A stretch of DNA of 64,000 nt from Arthrobacter sp. zg-Y1110 (GCF_025244865.1 NZ_CP104272.1:124001-188000); one strand, 5' to 3'. Shown: positions 35,985-45,553, counted from the stretch's first letter. Translations and numbers: made by a program. The notes: a model not told the origin generated them from the letters alone.

Positions 35985-36839
35985 CTAGGAGGCCCGGGCC
36001 AGCTGCCGGATGGGGATCCACCGCGACGCCAGCCGGCGGTACGCGGCGGCAGCGCCGGTCATATCGCCGTCGGCCAGGGACTCGATCCCCAGCCGCACGT
36101 CGGAGGGGGAATCGTCCGGAAAGACGAGGTCCGCCACCGGGCCGTAGTCCAGTTCCAGCACGGCGTCCGGGTCAAAGACTTCCAGCCAGGCGGTCAGCTC
36201 GGCCAGCTCGTCCAGCAGGTCAAGTTCCGGAGCGGCCATCGCCAAGGCAGCCGAGGCTGCACGCGCCCGGTCAATGCACTGCAGCACCGGCGCGGAGAGG
36301 CGGACGGTCTGGACATGCCCGTCATCCTCCACCACCTCGGTGTGGTCCTCCTCGTGCAGCAGGACGAACCAGCCGAAGGGCACGCCCCAGGTGGCGGAGC
36401 GGGTGTGGAGCTTCGCCAGCGAGTCGGCAAAGGAATCCGGATCCAGCCGCGCGGCGTGGGCCTCGCGGGCTACTTCCGGGACCAGCACGTCCACCAGGGG
36501 GCCGCGGATCGACTCGCCCAGGGATTCCGCCGCCAGGGAGGTGCGCACGGCCAGCTGGTTGGGGCAGTACAACCGGTTGGTGACCCCTTCCTGCGCCGGA
36601 TAATGCAGAACCCGGACCAAGTCCGTAGCGTTGTGCGGGAAGGGGTCCGAGACCACCCGGACCAGCCGGCGGACGGCGTCGGTGCGTTCCAGGACCTCGG
36701 TTTCGTGGCGTCCGCGGGCACGCTGCTCCATGATTGCCAACTGCTGGTGATCATCAAAGGCGTCCAGCGGCTCGTAGACGCGGAGGTAGGAAACAAACGG
36801 GAAGGTGCGGTACAGCGACTGCTGCGGATGCCGCGCCAC
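35985..36839 (-). CDS. Conserved actinobacterial protein of unknown function
   Basis: 284 residues, soluble and acidic with no signal or membrane segment. Motifs that stand out are YLRVYEPLDAFDDHQQLAIM near the N-terminus, HYPAQEGVTNRLYCPNQLAVRT, and WGVPFGWFVLLHEEDH, which is reminiscent of a nucleotide- or metal-binding loop without proof. It lies 2 bp behind xth and is co-directional, so it is likely in one operon with the repair exonuclease. I cannot assign a function; genes in this position recur in actinobacteria. Confidence 0.8.
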   Translation of the reverse strand: MARHPQQSLYRTFPFVSYLRVYEPLDAFDDHQQLAIMEQRARGRHETEVLERTDAVRRLVRVVSDPFPHNATDLVRVLHYPAQEGVTNRLYCPNQLAVRTSLAAESLGESIRGPLVDVLVPEVAREAHAARLDPDSFADSLAKLHTRSATWGVPFGWFVLLHEEDHTEVVEDDGHVQTVRLSAPVLQCIDRARAASAALAMAAPELDLLDELAELTAWLEVFDPDAVLELDYGPVADLVFPDDSPSDVRLGIESLADGDMTGAAAAYRRLASRWIPIRQLARAS

Positions 36840-36841
36840 GG

Positions 36842-37645
36842 CTAGTCCAGTTCCACAATCACGGGTGCGTGGTCCGAAGCGCCCTTGCCCTTGCGTTCTT
36901 CCCGGTCGATCACGGCTCCGGTCACCCGCTTGGCCAGGGCCGGGGAGCCCAGGACGAAATCGATGCGCATGCCCTGGCGCTTGGGGAACCGCAGCTGGGT
37001 GTAGTCCCAGTAGGTGTAGACGCCGGGGCCGGGATGGAAGGGCCGGACGACGTCGGTGAACCCGGCGTCCAGGAACTCGTTGAAGGCCTGCCGCTCGGGT
37101 TCGGTGACGTGCGTGGCGTTCTGGGCGCGGAACCAGTCGATGTCCCAGACATCGTCATCCTGCGGGGCAATGTTCCAGTCACCCATCAGGGCCAGTTCCA
37201 GGGACGGATCCTTGGTGATCCACTCCGCCGCATGGTTCTTGAGCGTCTTGAGCCACTGCAGCTTGTAGGGCATGTGCGGATCATCCACGGCCCGGCCGTT
37301 TGGGACGTACAGGCTCCACACCCGTACGCCGCCGCAGGTGGCACCGATGGCGCGGGCCTCGGCCACAGTGGTTTCTTCGGTCTTGCCGAACATCGGCTGG
37401 TCCGGGAAGGTGCGTTCGACGTCGTCGAGCCCCACCCGGGACGCGATCGCCACGCCGTTCCACTGGCTCAGCCCGAAGTGCGCCACCTCGTAACCGTTCT
37501 TTTCGAACAGCTCCCAGGGGAAATTGTCGTCCTTCGCCTTGGTTTCCTGAATGGCAAGGACGTCGACGTCGGAGCGCTGCAGCCAGGCCTCAATGCGGTC
37601 GGCTCGGGCGCGGATGGAGTTCACGTTCCAGGTAGCTATCTTCAC
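36842..37645 (-). CDS. xth: Exodeoxyribonuclease III
   Basis: 267 residues, Mg-dependent AP endonuclease/3'-5' exonuclease family. Catalytic motifs: NVNSIRARADR, QETKAKD (metal Glu), the Tyr in YVPNG, GDWNIAP (Asp/Asn pair), FVLGSPAL and GKGASDHAPVIVEL with the C-terminal Asp-His. It acts in base excision repair in the cytoplasm. It is the first gene of a probable two-gene operon. Confidence 0.95.
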   Translation of the reverse strand: MKIATWNVNSIRARADRIEAWLQRSDVDVLAIQETKAKDDNFPWELFEKNGYEVAHFGLSQWNGVAIASRVGLDDVERTFPDQPMFGKTEETTVAEARAIGATCGGVRVWSLYVPNGRAVDDPHMPYKLQWLKTLKNHAAEWITKDPSLELALMGDWNIAPQDDDVWDIDWFRAQNATHVTEPERQAFNEFLDAGFTDVVRPFHPGPGVYTYWDYTQLRFPKRQGMRIDFVLGSPALAKRVTGAVIDREERKGKGASDHAPVIVELD

Positions 37646-37760
37646 ACTGCTACGTTACCGAATCCCGTCCGGCTCCACACTGCGCCCCGCGCCACACGGG
37701 GTACGCGGCCGGTCTGGACGGACCGCCCGCCTAGGCCGGCGCGGGCTCGGGAACCTGGGG

Positions 37761-38582
37761 CTATTTCCACCAGGTGTCGGAAACGGTGACCGGTACGGTG
37801 CGTTTGTGCCGGGTCATCACAAAGCGTGCCTCGATCTTTTCGGCGTCTTCGGCGGGAGTGTCCCCGCCTTCCAGGTAGCCGTCGATGGTGTCGTAGCTCA
37901 GGCCCAGCTCGGTTTCGTCGGTCTGGCCGGGCAAGTCGTCCAGCAGATCGGCGGTGGGTGCCTTGCCGATGAGCTTTTCCGGGGCGCCCAGCTCGGCCAG
38001 CAGGGCCCGGTTCTGGCGCTTGTCCAGGCCGGAGAGGGGCAGGAGGTCCGCGCCGCCGTCGCCGAACTTCGTGAAGAAACCCGTGACGGACTCGGCGGCG
38101 TGGTCGGTGCCGATCACCAGCATGTTGTGCTGGCCGGCCACTGCGTACTGCGCGGTCATGCGTACCCGGGCCTTGATGTTGCCCTTGTTGAAGTCGGTGA
38201 TTTTCTCGCCGGTCATCTTCACGTATTCGTCTTCGAAGCCGTCCACTGCCGGTCCGACGTTGTAGACCAGGGACTTGGACGGCGCGATGAACTCGAGGGC
38301 TGCCTGGGCGTCCGCCTCGTCATGCTGGACCCGATACGGCAGCCGGAGGGCAATGAACTCCGCGTCGGTGCCCTCGGCTTTCAGCTCGTCCACGGCCAGC
38401 TGGGCAAGCTTGCCCGCGAGCGTGGAATCCACGCCGCCGCTGATGCCCAGAACGTATCCCTTGGAGTGTGAGGCGTGCAGATAGTCCTTGAGGAAGTCCA
38501 CCCGGCGGCGGATTTCCGCGGCCGCATCAATGGTGGGCTGAACTCCTAGTTCGGCAATGATTTCCGCTTGTAGTTTCCGCAT
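37761..38582 (-). CDS. nadE: Ammonia-dependent NAD+ synthetase
   Basis: 273 residues, the single-domain form; converts deamido-NAD+ to NAD+ with ATP and ammonia. The PP-loop is [18 protein letters not shown]. Further motifs are [40 protein letters not shown] and the C-terminal RKLQ-type start. There is no N-terminal glutaminase domain, so ammonia must come from elsewhere. It is monocistronic, divergent from pyrE with 152 bp between. Confidence 0.95.
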   Translation of the reverse strand: MRKLQAEIIAELGVQPTIDAAAEIRRRVDFLKDYLHASHSKGYVLGISGGVDSTLAGKLAQLAVDELKAEGTDAEFIALRLPYRVQHDEADAQAALEFIAPSKSLVYNVGPAVDGFEDEYVKMTGEKITDFNKGNIKARVRMTAQYAVAGQHNMLVIGTDHAAESVTGFFTKFGDGGADLLPLSGLDKRQNRALLAELGAPEKLIGKAPTADLLDDLPGQTDETELGLSYDTIDGYLEGGDTPAEDAEKIEARFVMTRHKRTVPVTVSDTWWK

Positions 38583-38734
38583 GGGTCACAGCCTATATCC
38601 GACGCCCGTGCCCTGCCCGGGAAAAGCCGCGCGAGTTGGGCCGTCGCAGGCTCGGGTGGCGCGAATCGACCGGCGTCACGACGCATAAGGGACCAAAGCC
38701 CTGTCCTCCCCGTGCCCGTAGCTAGGATTGAGCC

Positions 38735-39304
38735 ATGACTTCGCCCGCAATCGCCCCGTCCCGCGCCCGGCTGCTCGAACTGATCATGGAGCTGGCGGTG
38801 GTGCGCGGCAAAGTGGTGCTTTCCTCCGGTGCCGAGGCGGATTACTACATTGACCTGCGCCGCGTCACACTGCAGCACGAAGCATCGGTGCTGGTCGGCG
38901 ACGTGATGCTGGAACTGCTGGACAGCGCGGGCATTGAGTTCACCAACGCGGGCGGACTGACCATGGGTGCTGATCCCGTGGGCACCGCCGTAATGCACGC
39001 GGCCACCCGCGCCGGCCGCGCCGTGGACGCCTTTGTTGTCCGCAAGGCACAGAAGTCCTACGGCATGGGCCGCCAGGTGGAAGGGCCCGACGTTGCCGGC
39101 CGCAACGTGGTGGTCCTGGAAGACACTTCCACTACCGGCGGGTCGGCGCTGACCGCCATCGAGGGCGTACGCAACGCCGGAGGCAACGTGGTGGCCGTGG
39201 CAGTGATCGTGGACCGGGACACCGGAGCGAAGGAACGCATCGAGGCCGAGGCCGGCGTTCCCTATCTGTTTGCGTTCGGCAAGGATGAGCTCGGCCTCGG
39301 ATAG
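38735..39304 (+). CDS. pyrE: Orotate phosphoribosyltransferase
   Basis: 189 residues; makes OMP from orotate and PRPP. The PRPP-binding motif is VVLEDTSTTGGSALTAIEG (usual form VEDVxTTGxS, here EDTSTTGGS). The N-terminal substrate loop is GAEADYYIDLRRVTL and the flexible-loop Lys residues lie in RKAQKSYGMGR. It stands outside a pyr operon. Its last 20 bp overlap the predicted start of the alpha/beta-hydrolase gene. Confidence 0.95.
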   Translation: MTSPAIAPSRARLLELIMELAVVRGKVVLSSGAEADYYIDLRRVTLQHEASVLVGDVMLELLDSAGIEFTNAGGLTMGADPVGTAVMHAATRAGRAVDAFVVRKAQKSYGMGRQVEGPDVAGRNVVVLEDTSTTGGSALTAIEGVRNAGGNVVAVAVIVDRDTGAKERIEAEAGVPYLFAFGKDELGLG

Positions 39305-40343
39305 CCGCAGCAACCGCCGCGGCGCCGGTTCGATGGAATCGGAACCTCCCGCTCCGGGGGATCTCCTTCGGACCACGGCAGACCTGCACCGGGTCTCCCG
39401 GCGCCGCTTCCTGGCCGGTTCGCTTGCGGGGATCGTGCTCAGCGCCGATCTCGTGGTCACCGACCGCGTCCAGCGTTACCGGGAAGAGCTGGAAATCCTG
39501 CGGGTGCCCGACGACGACGCCGAACGCCGGTTTCCGCATGCCATGTGGTTCCTGTTCCCCGGCTACAAGACCAGCTGGGAGGAAACGGGCTGGCTCCTGC
39601 GCTCCCTGCGCCCGGCTTTGGCCACGCGGGGACAGCTGGCCGGGATCGGGTATTCCAATCTAGGCCTGAAAGTCCCGGAAATCCTGGAGGCGGTGCATGC
39701 TTCCATCCGGGAACACTCGCTAACGCGCATCTACTTTTACGGGCACAGCTTCGGCGGGATGCTGGCGGTGCAGGTTGCCGCCGGGCTGGCCAGCCGCGGC
39801 GTCGCCGTCGACCTGATTGTCCTGGACTCCAGTCCCTCCGGCCGGAATGCCGTCCGTGACCAGGCCATGTTCAAGGGAGCGGTGTTCCTGTACGACAACG
39901 GCTACCGGATCACCACCGGGCTGCGCGGGGGCTACGAACTGGGGGAGCGCATGCTGCACAGGAATGAACGGTCCTGGCGGACGGTCGCGGAACAAACCCT
40001 GGAACAGCTTTCGCCGTTGGCCCCGTCCAGCCGGCTCATCCAGTCCCAGGCGTCCTACATCTACCACTTCACGGCTCCCCGGTTTTCGGGATCACTGGGC
40101 GGGACGAAGCTGGCATTCATCGGCAATCCGGAGGATGGGACGGTGGACTACGGCACGGCCCGGGCCGGCTGGGAGGCAGCGTTCCCGGAGAACCTGCTGA
40201 CCAGCTCGCTGGTCACCGAAGGAGCCCGTCCGGCCCACGCCAGCCCGCAGTGGAACCCCGCGGTCTATGAGGACATAGTGCTGGAGGTTCTGCGGCTCTT
40301 CGACCCGCCCGAGCCGGCGGAAGGTCCGGATCCGCTGGAATAA
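39285..40343 (+). CDS. Predicted Tat-type exported alpha/beta-hydrolase
   Basis: 352 residues from ATG 39285, which overlaps pyrE by 20 bp (AAGG just upstream); ATG 39333 is the alternative start. A twin-arginine signal-like region (VSRRRFLAGSLAGIVLSADL) follows a polar segment. Hydrolase core: WFLFPGYKTSWEETGW and the nucleophile Ser in FYGHSFGGMLAV. The Asp is likely in IGNPEDGTVDY and the His in ARPAHASP. The substrate is unknown. RR plus FLAG suggests folded export (inference), though the hydrophobic stretch is short and the protein may be membrane-anchored. Confidence 0.78.
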   Translation: MSSASDSRSNRRGAGSMESEPPAPGDLLRTTADLHRVSRRRFLAGSLAGIVLSADLVVTDRVQRYREELEILRVPDDDAERRFPHAMWFLFPGYKTSWEETGWLLRSLRPALATRGQLAGIGYSNLGLKVPEILEAVHASIREHSLTRIYFYGHSFGGMLAVQVAAGLASRGVAVDLIVLDSSPSGRNAVRDQAMFKGAVFLYDNGYRITTGLRGGYELGERMLHRNERSWRTVAEQTLEQLSPLAPSSRLIQSQASYIYHFTAPRFSGSLGGTKLAFIGNPEDGTVDYGTARAGWEAAFPENLLTSSLVTEGARPAHASPQWNPAVYEDIVLEVLRLFDPPEPAEGPDPLE

Positions 40344-40403
40344 CCGGCGCCGGGCCCGGTCACCGGCCTGAAACCTCTGGAGTGACAGGGCCCCGGACTA
40401 TGT

Positions 40404-40922
40404 CTAAGCTTTCCCACCGGCCGTCCCGGTTGCCAGGGACTTTTTGCGAATATGGACCATCGCAACCGTGATGCCGTAGGTAATAACGCCGCCAACCGCT
40501 CCGGGGACCAACCCAATCAATGGGGCCAAGTAGGAACTCTCCTCACCCTCCACCACTGCTTTGCCGGGATTGGAGGGATCATAAAATACGGTGAATTCCT
40601 CTCCGTGGAGACTCTCGGCAAAAGTCTCTTCGGCGCCGTCCCGTTTGGTGCTGTAATTCGATTTTGGGCCGACCTTGGAGTGTTTCATTCCAAGGTGATC
40701 GACATAGGTCAGCGTCGGGAAAGCGCACCGTGAATGCCTCCGGCCGCATTTTCCGAAGTCAACCTCAGTGACCGTGCCGACCGTCGCAGTGCCGTTCGCC
40801 ACTAGCCGATGATCTGAATATGCGGTGTAGAAACCCACGCCAACTCCTGCAACGCCGAGGAGAAGCAGCGCGACCCCCAAGACCAATGCAGGAATCAGGG
40901 CGGACACTTGCTTCCACTTCAT
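40404..40922 (-). CDS. DUF3592 membrane protein
   Basis: 172 residues from ATG 40922 (GGGGGGAA upstream). One N-terminal helix (residues about 5-32, ALIPALVLGVALLLLGVAGV) is followed by an extracellular or periplasmic-type beta domain of the DUF3592 kind (ATVGTVTEVDFG, FPTLTYVDHLGM, FTVFYDPSNPGKAVVEG). A second helix (LIGLVPGAVGGVITYGITV) and a basic tail end the protein. A Cys pair (CGRRHSRC) may form a disulfide. It is a paralogue of the gene at 44955-45485. Codons are less G/C-biased than in neighbours. Function unknown. Confidence 0.82.
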   Translation of the reverse strand: MKWKQVSALIPALVLGVALLLLGVAGVGVGFYTAYSDHRLVANGTATVGTVTEVDFGKCGRRHSRCAFPTLTYVDHLGMKHSKVGPKSNYSTKRDGAEETFAESLHGEEFTVFYDPSNPGKAVVEGEESSYLAPLIGLVPGAVGGVITYGITVAMVHIRKKSLATGTAGGKA

Positions 40923-41010
40923 GCTGCAGTTCCCCCCCATGAACATGTACAGATTCCGAATATAGGCCATCCGGGCTTCGTTGGACCGCGCTTCCCGAGA
41001 CCGTGCTTCC

Positions 41011-41802
41011 CTAGATGGTGTTGATCAGGTCCGCCACGGAGTTCATGATCTGCGTGGGCCGGAACGGATACCGGTTGACGTCCTCGCGCTGGGTGATGCC
41101 GCTGAGCACCAGTACCGTGTGCAGTCCCGCCTCGATGCCTGCCACGATGTCGGTATCCATCCGGTCGCCGATCATGGCCGTGGTTTCGGAGTGGGCGTCG
41201 ATCTTGCGCATGGCGGACCGGAACATCATGGGATTCGGCTTGCCGACAATGTAGGGCTCCATCTTGGTGGCCGCCGTGATCAGTGCGGCAATGGCGCCGG
41301 TGGCCGGGAGCGGCCCCTCCTGCGAAGGGCCCGTGACGTCCGGGTTGGTGGCAATGAAACGGGCGCCGTCCAGGATGAGCCGGATCGCCTTGGTGATGGT
41401 GCCAAAGGAATAGGTGCGGGTCTCGCCCAGCACCACATAGTCCGGAGAGGTGTCGGTGAGGATCATGCCTGCCTCGTGCAGCGCCGTCGTCAGTCCGGCC
41501 TCGCCGACCACGAAGCAGCGTCCCGGAGTGCCGGAGTTCTTCACCTGGTCCTTGAGGAACTCGGCCGTGGCCAGCGCGGAGGTCCAGAGGTTTTCTTCCG
41601 GCACCTCCAGCCCCGAGGCACGCAGGCGTGCGGCGAGGTCCCGCGGGGTGTAGATGGAGTTGTTGGTCAGCACCAGGAACCGCTTGGATGTGGAGACCCA
41701 GCGGTCAATCAGCTCAGCGGCCCCGGGGATGGGGTGGTTTTCGTGAACCAGGACCCCGTCCATGTCCGTCAGCCAGCATTCAATGTTCTCGTTTTCGCCC
41801 AC
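41011..41802 (-). CDS. HAD-IIA hydrolase (NagD/PGP-like phosphatase)
   Basis: 263 residues from GTG 41802, chosen because GGGAG precedes it; upstream codons add no family sequence. HAD motif I is WLTDMDGVLVHE (nucleophile Asp13). Motif II is VLTNNS, the C2 cap contains TGAIAALITAATKMEP, the motif III Lys is in GKPNPMMF, and motif IV is IGDRMDTDI. It is a phosphatase of the NagD/4-nitrophenylphosphatase group with broad specificity for phosphorylated sugars or nucleotides. It acts in the cytoplasm. Confidence 0.92.
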   Translation of the reverse strand: MGENENIECWLTDMDGVLVHENHPIPGAAELIDRWVSTSKRFLVLTNNSIYTPRDLAARLRASGLEVPEENLWTSALATAEFLKDQVKNSGTPGRCFVVGEAGLTTALHEAGMILTDTSPDYVVLGETRTYSFGTITKAIRLILDGARFIATNPDVTGPSQEGPLPATGAIAALITAATKMEPYIVGKPNPMMFRSAMRKIDAHSETTAMIGDRMDTDIVAGIEAGLHTVLVLSGITQREDVNRYPFRPTQIMNSVADLINTI

Positions 41803-41922
41803 GGTCTCCCATTTCTCGCATACTGCATTACTGCCTCGACTTACAGCGCGCCGCACGGCAGGGAACCTGTCCCGGAGGCGCCGGAAGCGGGCGTTGCCAG
41901 TCTTTCACCTTAGGCTGGAAGG

Positions 41923-42594
41923 GTGATAGACAGCCCCGAAGAAGTCAGCGATGACACCGTAGATGAAGCCGCCGCACCGTTGCACCAGGTGGGTGTGGGT
42001 CCCTGGGAGGGGCCGCTGCCGGAAGGGGATAGCTGGGACCCTGAACTGCTGGCCAACGGCGACGCGCGCAACGTGGTGGACGAATACCGCTACTGGAAGC
42101 ACGACGCGATCGTGGCGGACCTGGACACCCGGCGGCATCCGTTCCACGTGGCCATCGAGAACTGGCAGCACGATTTCAACATCGGCACAGTGGTGCGCAC
42201 GGCCAACGCCTTTATGGCGAAGGAAGTGCACATCATCGGACGACGCCGGTGGAACCGCCGCGGTGCCATGGTCACCGACCGCTACCAGCACATCCGCAAC
42301 CACCCCACCGTTGAGGACTTTGTGCAGTGGGCCCGCAGCGAAGGCCTGCACATCATTGGAATCGACAACTTCCCGGACTCGGTGCCGCTGGAAACCTATG
42401 AACTCCCGGAAAACTGCGTGCTGGTCTTCGGCCAGGAGGGGCCCGGCCTGAGCCCGGAAGTCCACGCCGCAGCGGACGCCACCCTGTCCATTGCCCAGTT
42501 CGGCTCCACCCGTTCCATCAACGCCGGCTCCGCTGCCGCCATCGCGATGCACGGCTGGATCCGCCGGCACGTATTCGGCCAGAAGGTGGGCTAG
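41923..42594 (+). CDS. SpoU/TrmH-family RNA methyltransferase
   Basis: 223 residues, GTG start. The SPOUT knot motifs are all present: motif 1 NFNIGTVVRTANAF, motif 2 VFGQEGPGLSPEV, and motif 3 SIAQFGSTRSINAGSAAAI with the Asn and Ser of the SAM-binding trefoil. It presumably methylates the 2'-O of a ribose in tRNA or rRNA; the exact site cannot be told. A long N-terminal tail (about 60 residues, WEGPLPEGDSWDPELL) is additional to the domain. It precedes fba by 125 bp. Confidence 0.93.
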   Translation: MIDSPEEVSDDTVDEAAAPLHQVGVGPWEGPLPEGDSWDPELLANGDARNVVDEYRYWKHDAIVADLDTRRHPFHVAIENWQHDFNIGTVVRTANAFMAKEVHIIGRRRWNRRGAMVTDRYQHIRNHPTVEDFVQWARSEGLHIIGIDNFPDSVPLETYELPENCVLVFGQEGPGLSPEVHAAADATLSIAQFGSTRSINAGSAAAIAMHGWIRRHVFGQKVG

Positions 42595-42719
42595 GAGCGT
42601 GCCCCGGAATCCGGCGTCGTAATCCGGCGCCGGGACCTGATGCCGCAGGGACACTTGTGGCTAGGATGTAAGGAGCCAACGAGGGCTGAAGGCCCTGCCG
42701 TATCGACCTTGGAGTCAGC

Positions 42720-43739
42720 ATGCCTATTGCAACCCCGGAGATTTATGCCGAGATGATCGACCGAGCCAAGGCAGGGGGCTTCGCGTATCCGGCAGTCAAC
42801 GTCACCTCCTCGCAGACGCTCAACGCCGCGCTCGCAGGTTTCGCCGAAGCAGGTTCGGACGGCATTGTGCAGGTATCCACCGGCGGTGCGGCCTACTGGT
42901 CCGGCGCTTCGGTGAAGAACATGGTCGCCGGCTCCCTCGCGTTTGCGGCTTACGCCAAGGAAGTGGCCAAGAGCTACAACGTGAACATTGCGCTGCACAC
43001 CGACCACTGCCCCAAGGACAAGCTGGACGACTTCGTCCTGCCGCTGCTGGCCGCCTCCGAAGCCGCCGTCAAGCGCGGTGAGGACCCGATCTTCAACTCG
43101 CACATGTGGGACGGCTCGGCTGAAACCCTCGAAGACAACCTGCGCATCGCCCAGGAACTGCTGGCCCGCACGGCGGCCGCCAAGATCATCCTCGAGGTAG
43201 AGATCGGCACCGTCGGCGGTGAAGAAGACGGTGTGGAAAACGCCATCAACGACAAGCTCTACACCACGGTCCAGGACGGCATGGCCACCATCGAAGCCCT
43301 CGGCGACGGCAGCAAGGGCCGCTACATCACTGCCCTGACCTTCGGCAACGTCCACGGCGTGTACAAGCCCGGCGGCGTGAAGCTGCGCCCGGAAATCCTT
43401 AAGGAAATCCAGGACGCGGTGGGCGGGTCCATCGGCAAGGACCGCCCGTTCGACCTCGTCTTCCACGGCGGCTCGGGTTCCTCCGCCCAGGAGATCGCCG
43501 ACGCCGTCTCCTACGGCGTCGTCAAAATGAACATCGACACCGACACCCAGTACGCCTACACCCGCCCGGTGGCGGACCACATGCTGCGCAACTACGACGG
43601 CGTGCTGAAGGTGGACGGCGAAGTAGGCAACAAGAAGCAGTACGACCCGCGCGTCTGGGGTGCCGCCGCCGAAAAGGGCATGGCCGCCCGCGTGGTGGAA
43701 GCAGCACAGAACCTTGGATCGGCAGGTAAGGCACTCTAA
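42720..43739 (+). CDS. fba: Class II fructose-bisphosphate aldolase
   Basis: 339 residues; cleaves FBP to DHAP and GAP with a zinc ion. Zinc ligands are in ALHTDHCPKDKL, GNVHGVYKPGG and LVFHGGSGSSAQ. The catalytic Glu lies in the motif EVEIGTVGGEEDG. The ATG is behind GGAG at 5 bp. It forms an operon with DUF3151, whose ATG overlaps the stop (TAATG). This arrangement is common in actinobacteria. Confidence 0.97.
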   Translation: MPIATPEIYAEMIDRAKAGGFAYPAVNVTSSQTLNAALAGFAEAGSDGIVQVSTGGAAYWSGASVKNMVAGSLAFAAYAKEVAKSYNVNIALHTDHCPKDKLDDFVLPLLAASEAAVKRGEDPIFNSHMWDGSAETLEDNLRIAQELLARTAAAKIILEVEIGTVGGEEDGVENAINDKLYTTVQDGMATIEALGDGSKGRYITALTFGNVHGVYKPGGVKLRPEILKEIQDAVGGSIGKDRPFDLVFHGGSGSSAQEIADAVSYGVVKMNIDTDTQYAYTRPVADHMLRNYDGVLKVDGEVGNKKQYDPRVWGAAAEKGMAARVVEAAQNLGSAGKAL

Positions 43740-44161
43740 TGTCAGACGAATTCCGCAAGAACCTCCTCGGCCCCGACGCCACCTATCTGCCCGAGGAGAC
43801 CGACGTCGTCGCCCGCCTCGATGCCGGTGACGAACCGGTGGACCTCGCAGCGCAGTTCCCCACCTCCTCGCAGGTGTGGGCCGCGCTCGCGGATGAGGCG
43901 TTCGAGGAGGGCCGGAATGTCGAGTCCTACGCCTACGCCCGGGTGGGCTACCACCGCGGACTGGATTCCCTGCGCCGTGCCGGCTGGCGCGGCATTGGCC
44001 CCATCCCGTGGTCGCACGTGCCCAACCGCGGGTTCCTGCGCTCGCTGTACGCGCTGGGCCGGGCGGCGGCGGCCATCGGGGAGACCGAGGAAGTAGACCG
44101 GATCCGGAAGTTCCTGGACGATTCCGATCCGCAGGCCAAGGCAGCTATCGAAAGCCTGTAG
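43739..44161 (+). CDS. DUF3151 protein coupled to fba
   Basis: 140 residues, soluble and mostly helical. Features recurring in the family: RKNLLGPDATYLPEE at the N-terminus, WAALADEAFEEGRNVESYAYAR and YHRGLDSLRRAGWRG. Its linkage to class II aldolase is conserved, which suggests a role in glycolysis control or aldolase stability. That is inference; no activity is known. It is followed by a terminator. Confidence 0.9.
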   Translation: MSDEFRKNLLGPDATYLPEETDVVARLDAGDEPVDLAAQFPTSSQVWAALADEAFEEGRNVESYAYARVGYHRGLDSLRRAGWRGIGPIPWSHVPNRGFLRSLYALGRAAAAIGETEEVDRIRKFLDDSDPQAKAAIESL

Positions 44162-44182
44162 GCTTCCGGACTCACCCCAACG

Positions 44183-44216
44183 ACGGCGGTTCCCCGGGTT
44201 TCCGGGGGCCGCCGTT
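44183..44216 (+). terminator. Terminator of fba-DUF3151
   Basis: ACGGCGGTTCCCCGG (44183-44197) pairs with CCGGGGGCCGCCGT (44202-44215). A T-run is almost absent (TCTGG), so it works as a strong hairpin at best. Confidence 0.7.
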
Positions 44217-44329
44217 CTGGTGCCTGCGCTTGCTTTTTGGCCCTGCCGGGATGCCCTTGCGGGGCCGGGCCTCCCGGTATCCGGGCGCATCCGCCTACGC
44301 TGGAAAGCCGCTCGAAAGGTGGACAGCGC

Positions 44330-44953
44330 ATGGAAAAGTTCGACCTGAAACGCTCCTACCCCGAGCTCTATTCGCCCGGCGGCCGGGACTTCACGCTGGT
44401 GGACGTGCCGATCATGCACTACCTCGCCGTAGACGGACACGGTGACCCCAATACCTCGCCCGAATACACCCGTGCCCTCGAATGCCTCTATCCGGTGGCG
44501 TATTCACTGAAGTTCGCCTCGAAGGATGAGCTGGAGGCGGACTTTACCGTCGGTCCGCTGGAAGGACTGTGGCGTGCCGAGGACCCGGCGGCCTTTGTCC
44601 GCCGCGACAAAAGCGCCTGGGACTGGACCATGCTCATTGCGCAGCCGGAGTGGATCACCCCGGAGATGGTGGACGCGGCTGTTGCCTCGGTTGCCGCCAA
44701 GAAGAAGGTTCCCGGGTTGGAAGATGTCCGGTTGCTGACGCTCACGGAGGGTCTCGCGGCGCAGATCCTTTTTGTCGGGCCCTACGACGCCGAGGGCCCG
44801 GTCCTGGCCCGGCTGCACGACTCCTGGATGCCCGAGCGCGGGCTGACGTTCAACGGCGACCACCACGAGGTGTACCTCAGCGACCCGCGGCGGGCCGCTC
44901 CCGAGAAGCTGCGGACGGTGCTGCGCCAGCCGGTCCGCAGCACCGAAACCTGA
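44330..44953 (+). CDS. GyrI-like small-molecule-binding protein
   Basis: 207 residues from ATG 44330. The sequence matches the GyrI-like/SHS2 family (cd YdeI-like): DLKRSYPELYSPGGRDFTLV, AVDGHGDPNTSPEYTRALE, MLIAQPEWITPE and the C-terminal GDHHEVYLSDPRR, where the Glu and the HHEVYL strand form the ligand pocket. Such proteins bind aromatic or cationic compounds, and some have been described as resistance factors or cyclopropylpyrroloindole-type hydrolases. The ligand is unknown. It is convergent with the DUF3592 gene, 1 bp apart. Confidence 0.85.
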   Translation: MEKFDLKRSYPELYSPGGRDFTLVDVPIMHYLAVDGHGDPNTSPEYTRALECLYPVAYSLKFASKDELEADFTVGPLEGLWRAEDPAAFVRRDKSAWDWTMLIAQPEWITPEMVDAAVASVAAKKKVPGLEDVRLLTLTEGLAAQILFVGPYDAEGPVLARLHDSWMPERGLTFNGDHHEVYLSDPRRAAPEKLRTVLRQPVRSTET

Positions 44954-44954
44954 T

Positions 44955-45485
44955 TTAGAGCGGTTGGCCCGCCGGCTTCCGGCGCCCCCTGATATACGAG
45001 CGCGTACCTGCCCCCACGGTGAAGGCACCCCCGGCCAAAAACAGGACTGCCCCCGCGGTCATCCAGTCGTACCCGTCACGCCATTCTTCGACAACAGCTT
45101 CGGACGGGTCAGCCGGGTTGTAGAACAGGGTTACCTCTTGGTCCTCAAGGCCCTCGGTTGGTGCCTTCCGCACCGTATGGGTGATTAGGACTTCGTTCCC
45201 ATTGGAGGGTGAATAAATGATCGAAGCCACGGTCTCGTTGTACCCGTACCGTGCTGTTCCGCGCCGCTCCTCGTAAGTGCGCATAACAACGCCCTGAGCC
45301 TGCAGGCCCTCTGCAAGAAGGCGCTCGTCATCCCGGACATCGGTGATGTCCCATTGGAGGGAAAAGCCGCCCAGCACCAGGCAGATCAGTGCGGCCAAAA
45401 AAGACGATGCCTCACGCCGCGCAATTTTCCGCTTATTCTTTGGCCTTCCTTGGGCACCGCCGAAACGAAAAGCCGGTTTACCCAT
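44955..45485 (-). CDS. DUF3592 membrane protein (second copy)
   Basis: 176 residues, starting at the ATG behind GGGGGGAAATA. A polar basic N-terminus (KNKRKIARREAS) is followed by a helix (SSFLAALICLVLGGFSL). The beta domain (EVLITHTVRKAPTEGLEDQ, EVTLFYNPADPSEAVVEE) is followed by a second helix (MTAGAVLFLAGGAFTVGAG) and a basic tail. The FYNPADP motif corresponds to FYDPSNP in the other copy at 40404-40922. Function unknown; it lies downstream of the sortase gene. Confidence 0.82.
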   Translation of the reverse strand: MGKPAFRFGGAQGRPKNKRKIARREASSFLAALICLVLGGFSLQWDITDVRDDERLLAEGLQAQGVVMRTYEERRGTARYGYNETVASIIYSPSNGNEVLITHTVRKAPTEGLEDQEVTLFYNPADPSEAVVEEWRDGYDWMTAGAVLFLAGGAFTVGAGTRSYIRGRRKPAGQPL

Positions 45486-45553
45486 TATTTCCCCCTGAAA
45501 CTCTGCACCGTCCTGACTGTTCCGCTAACGGAGCCGCTGTTACCCACGACCCT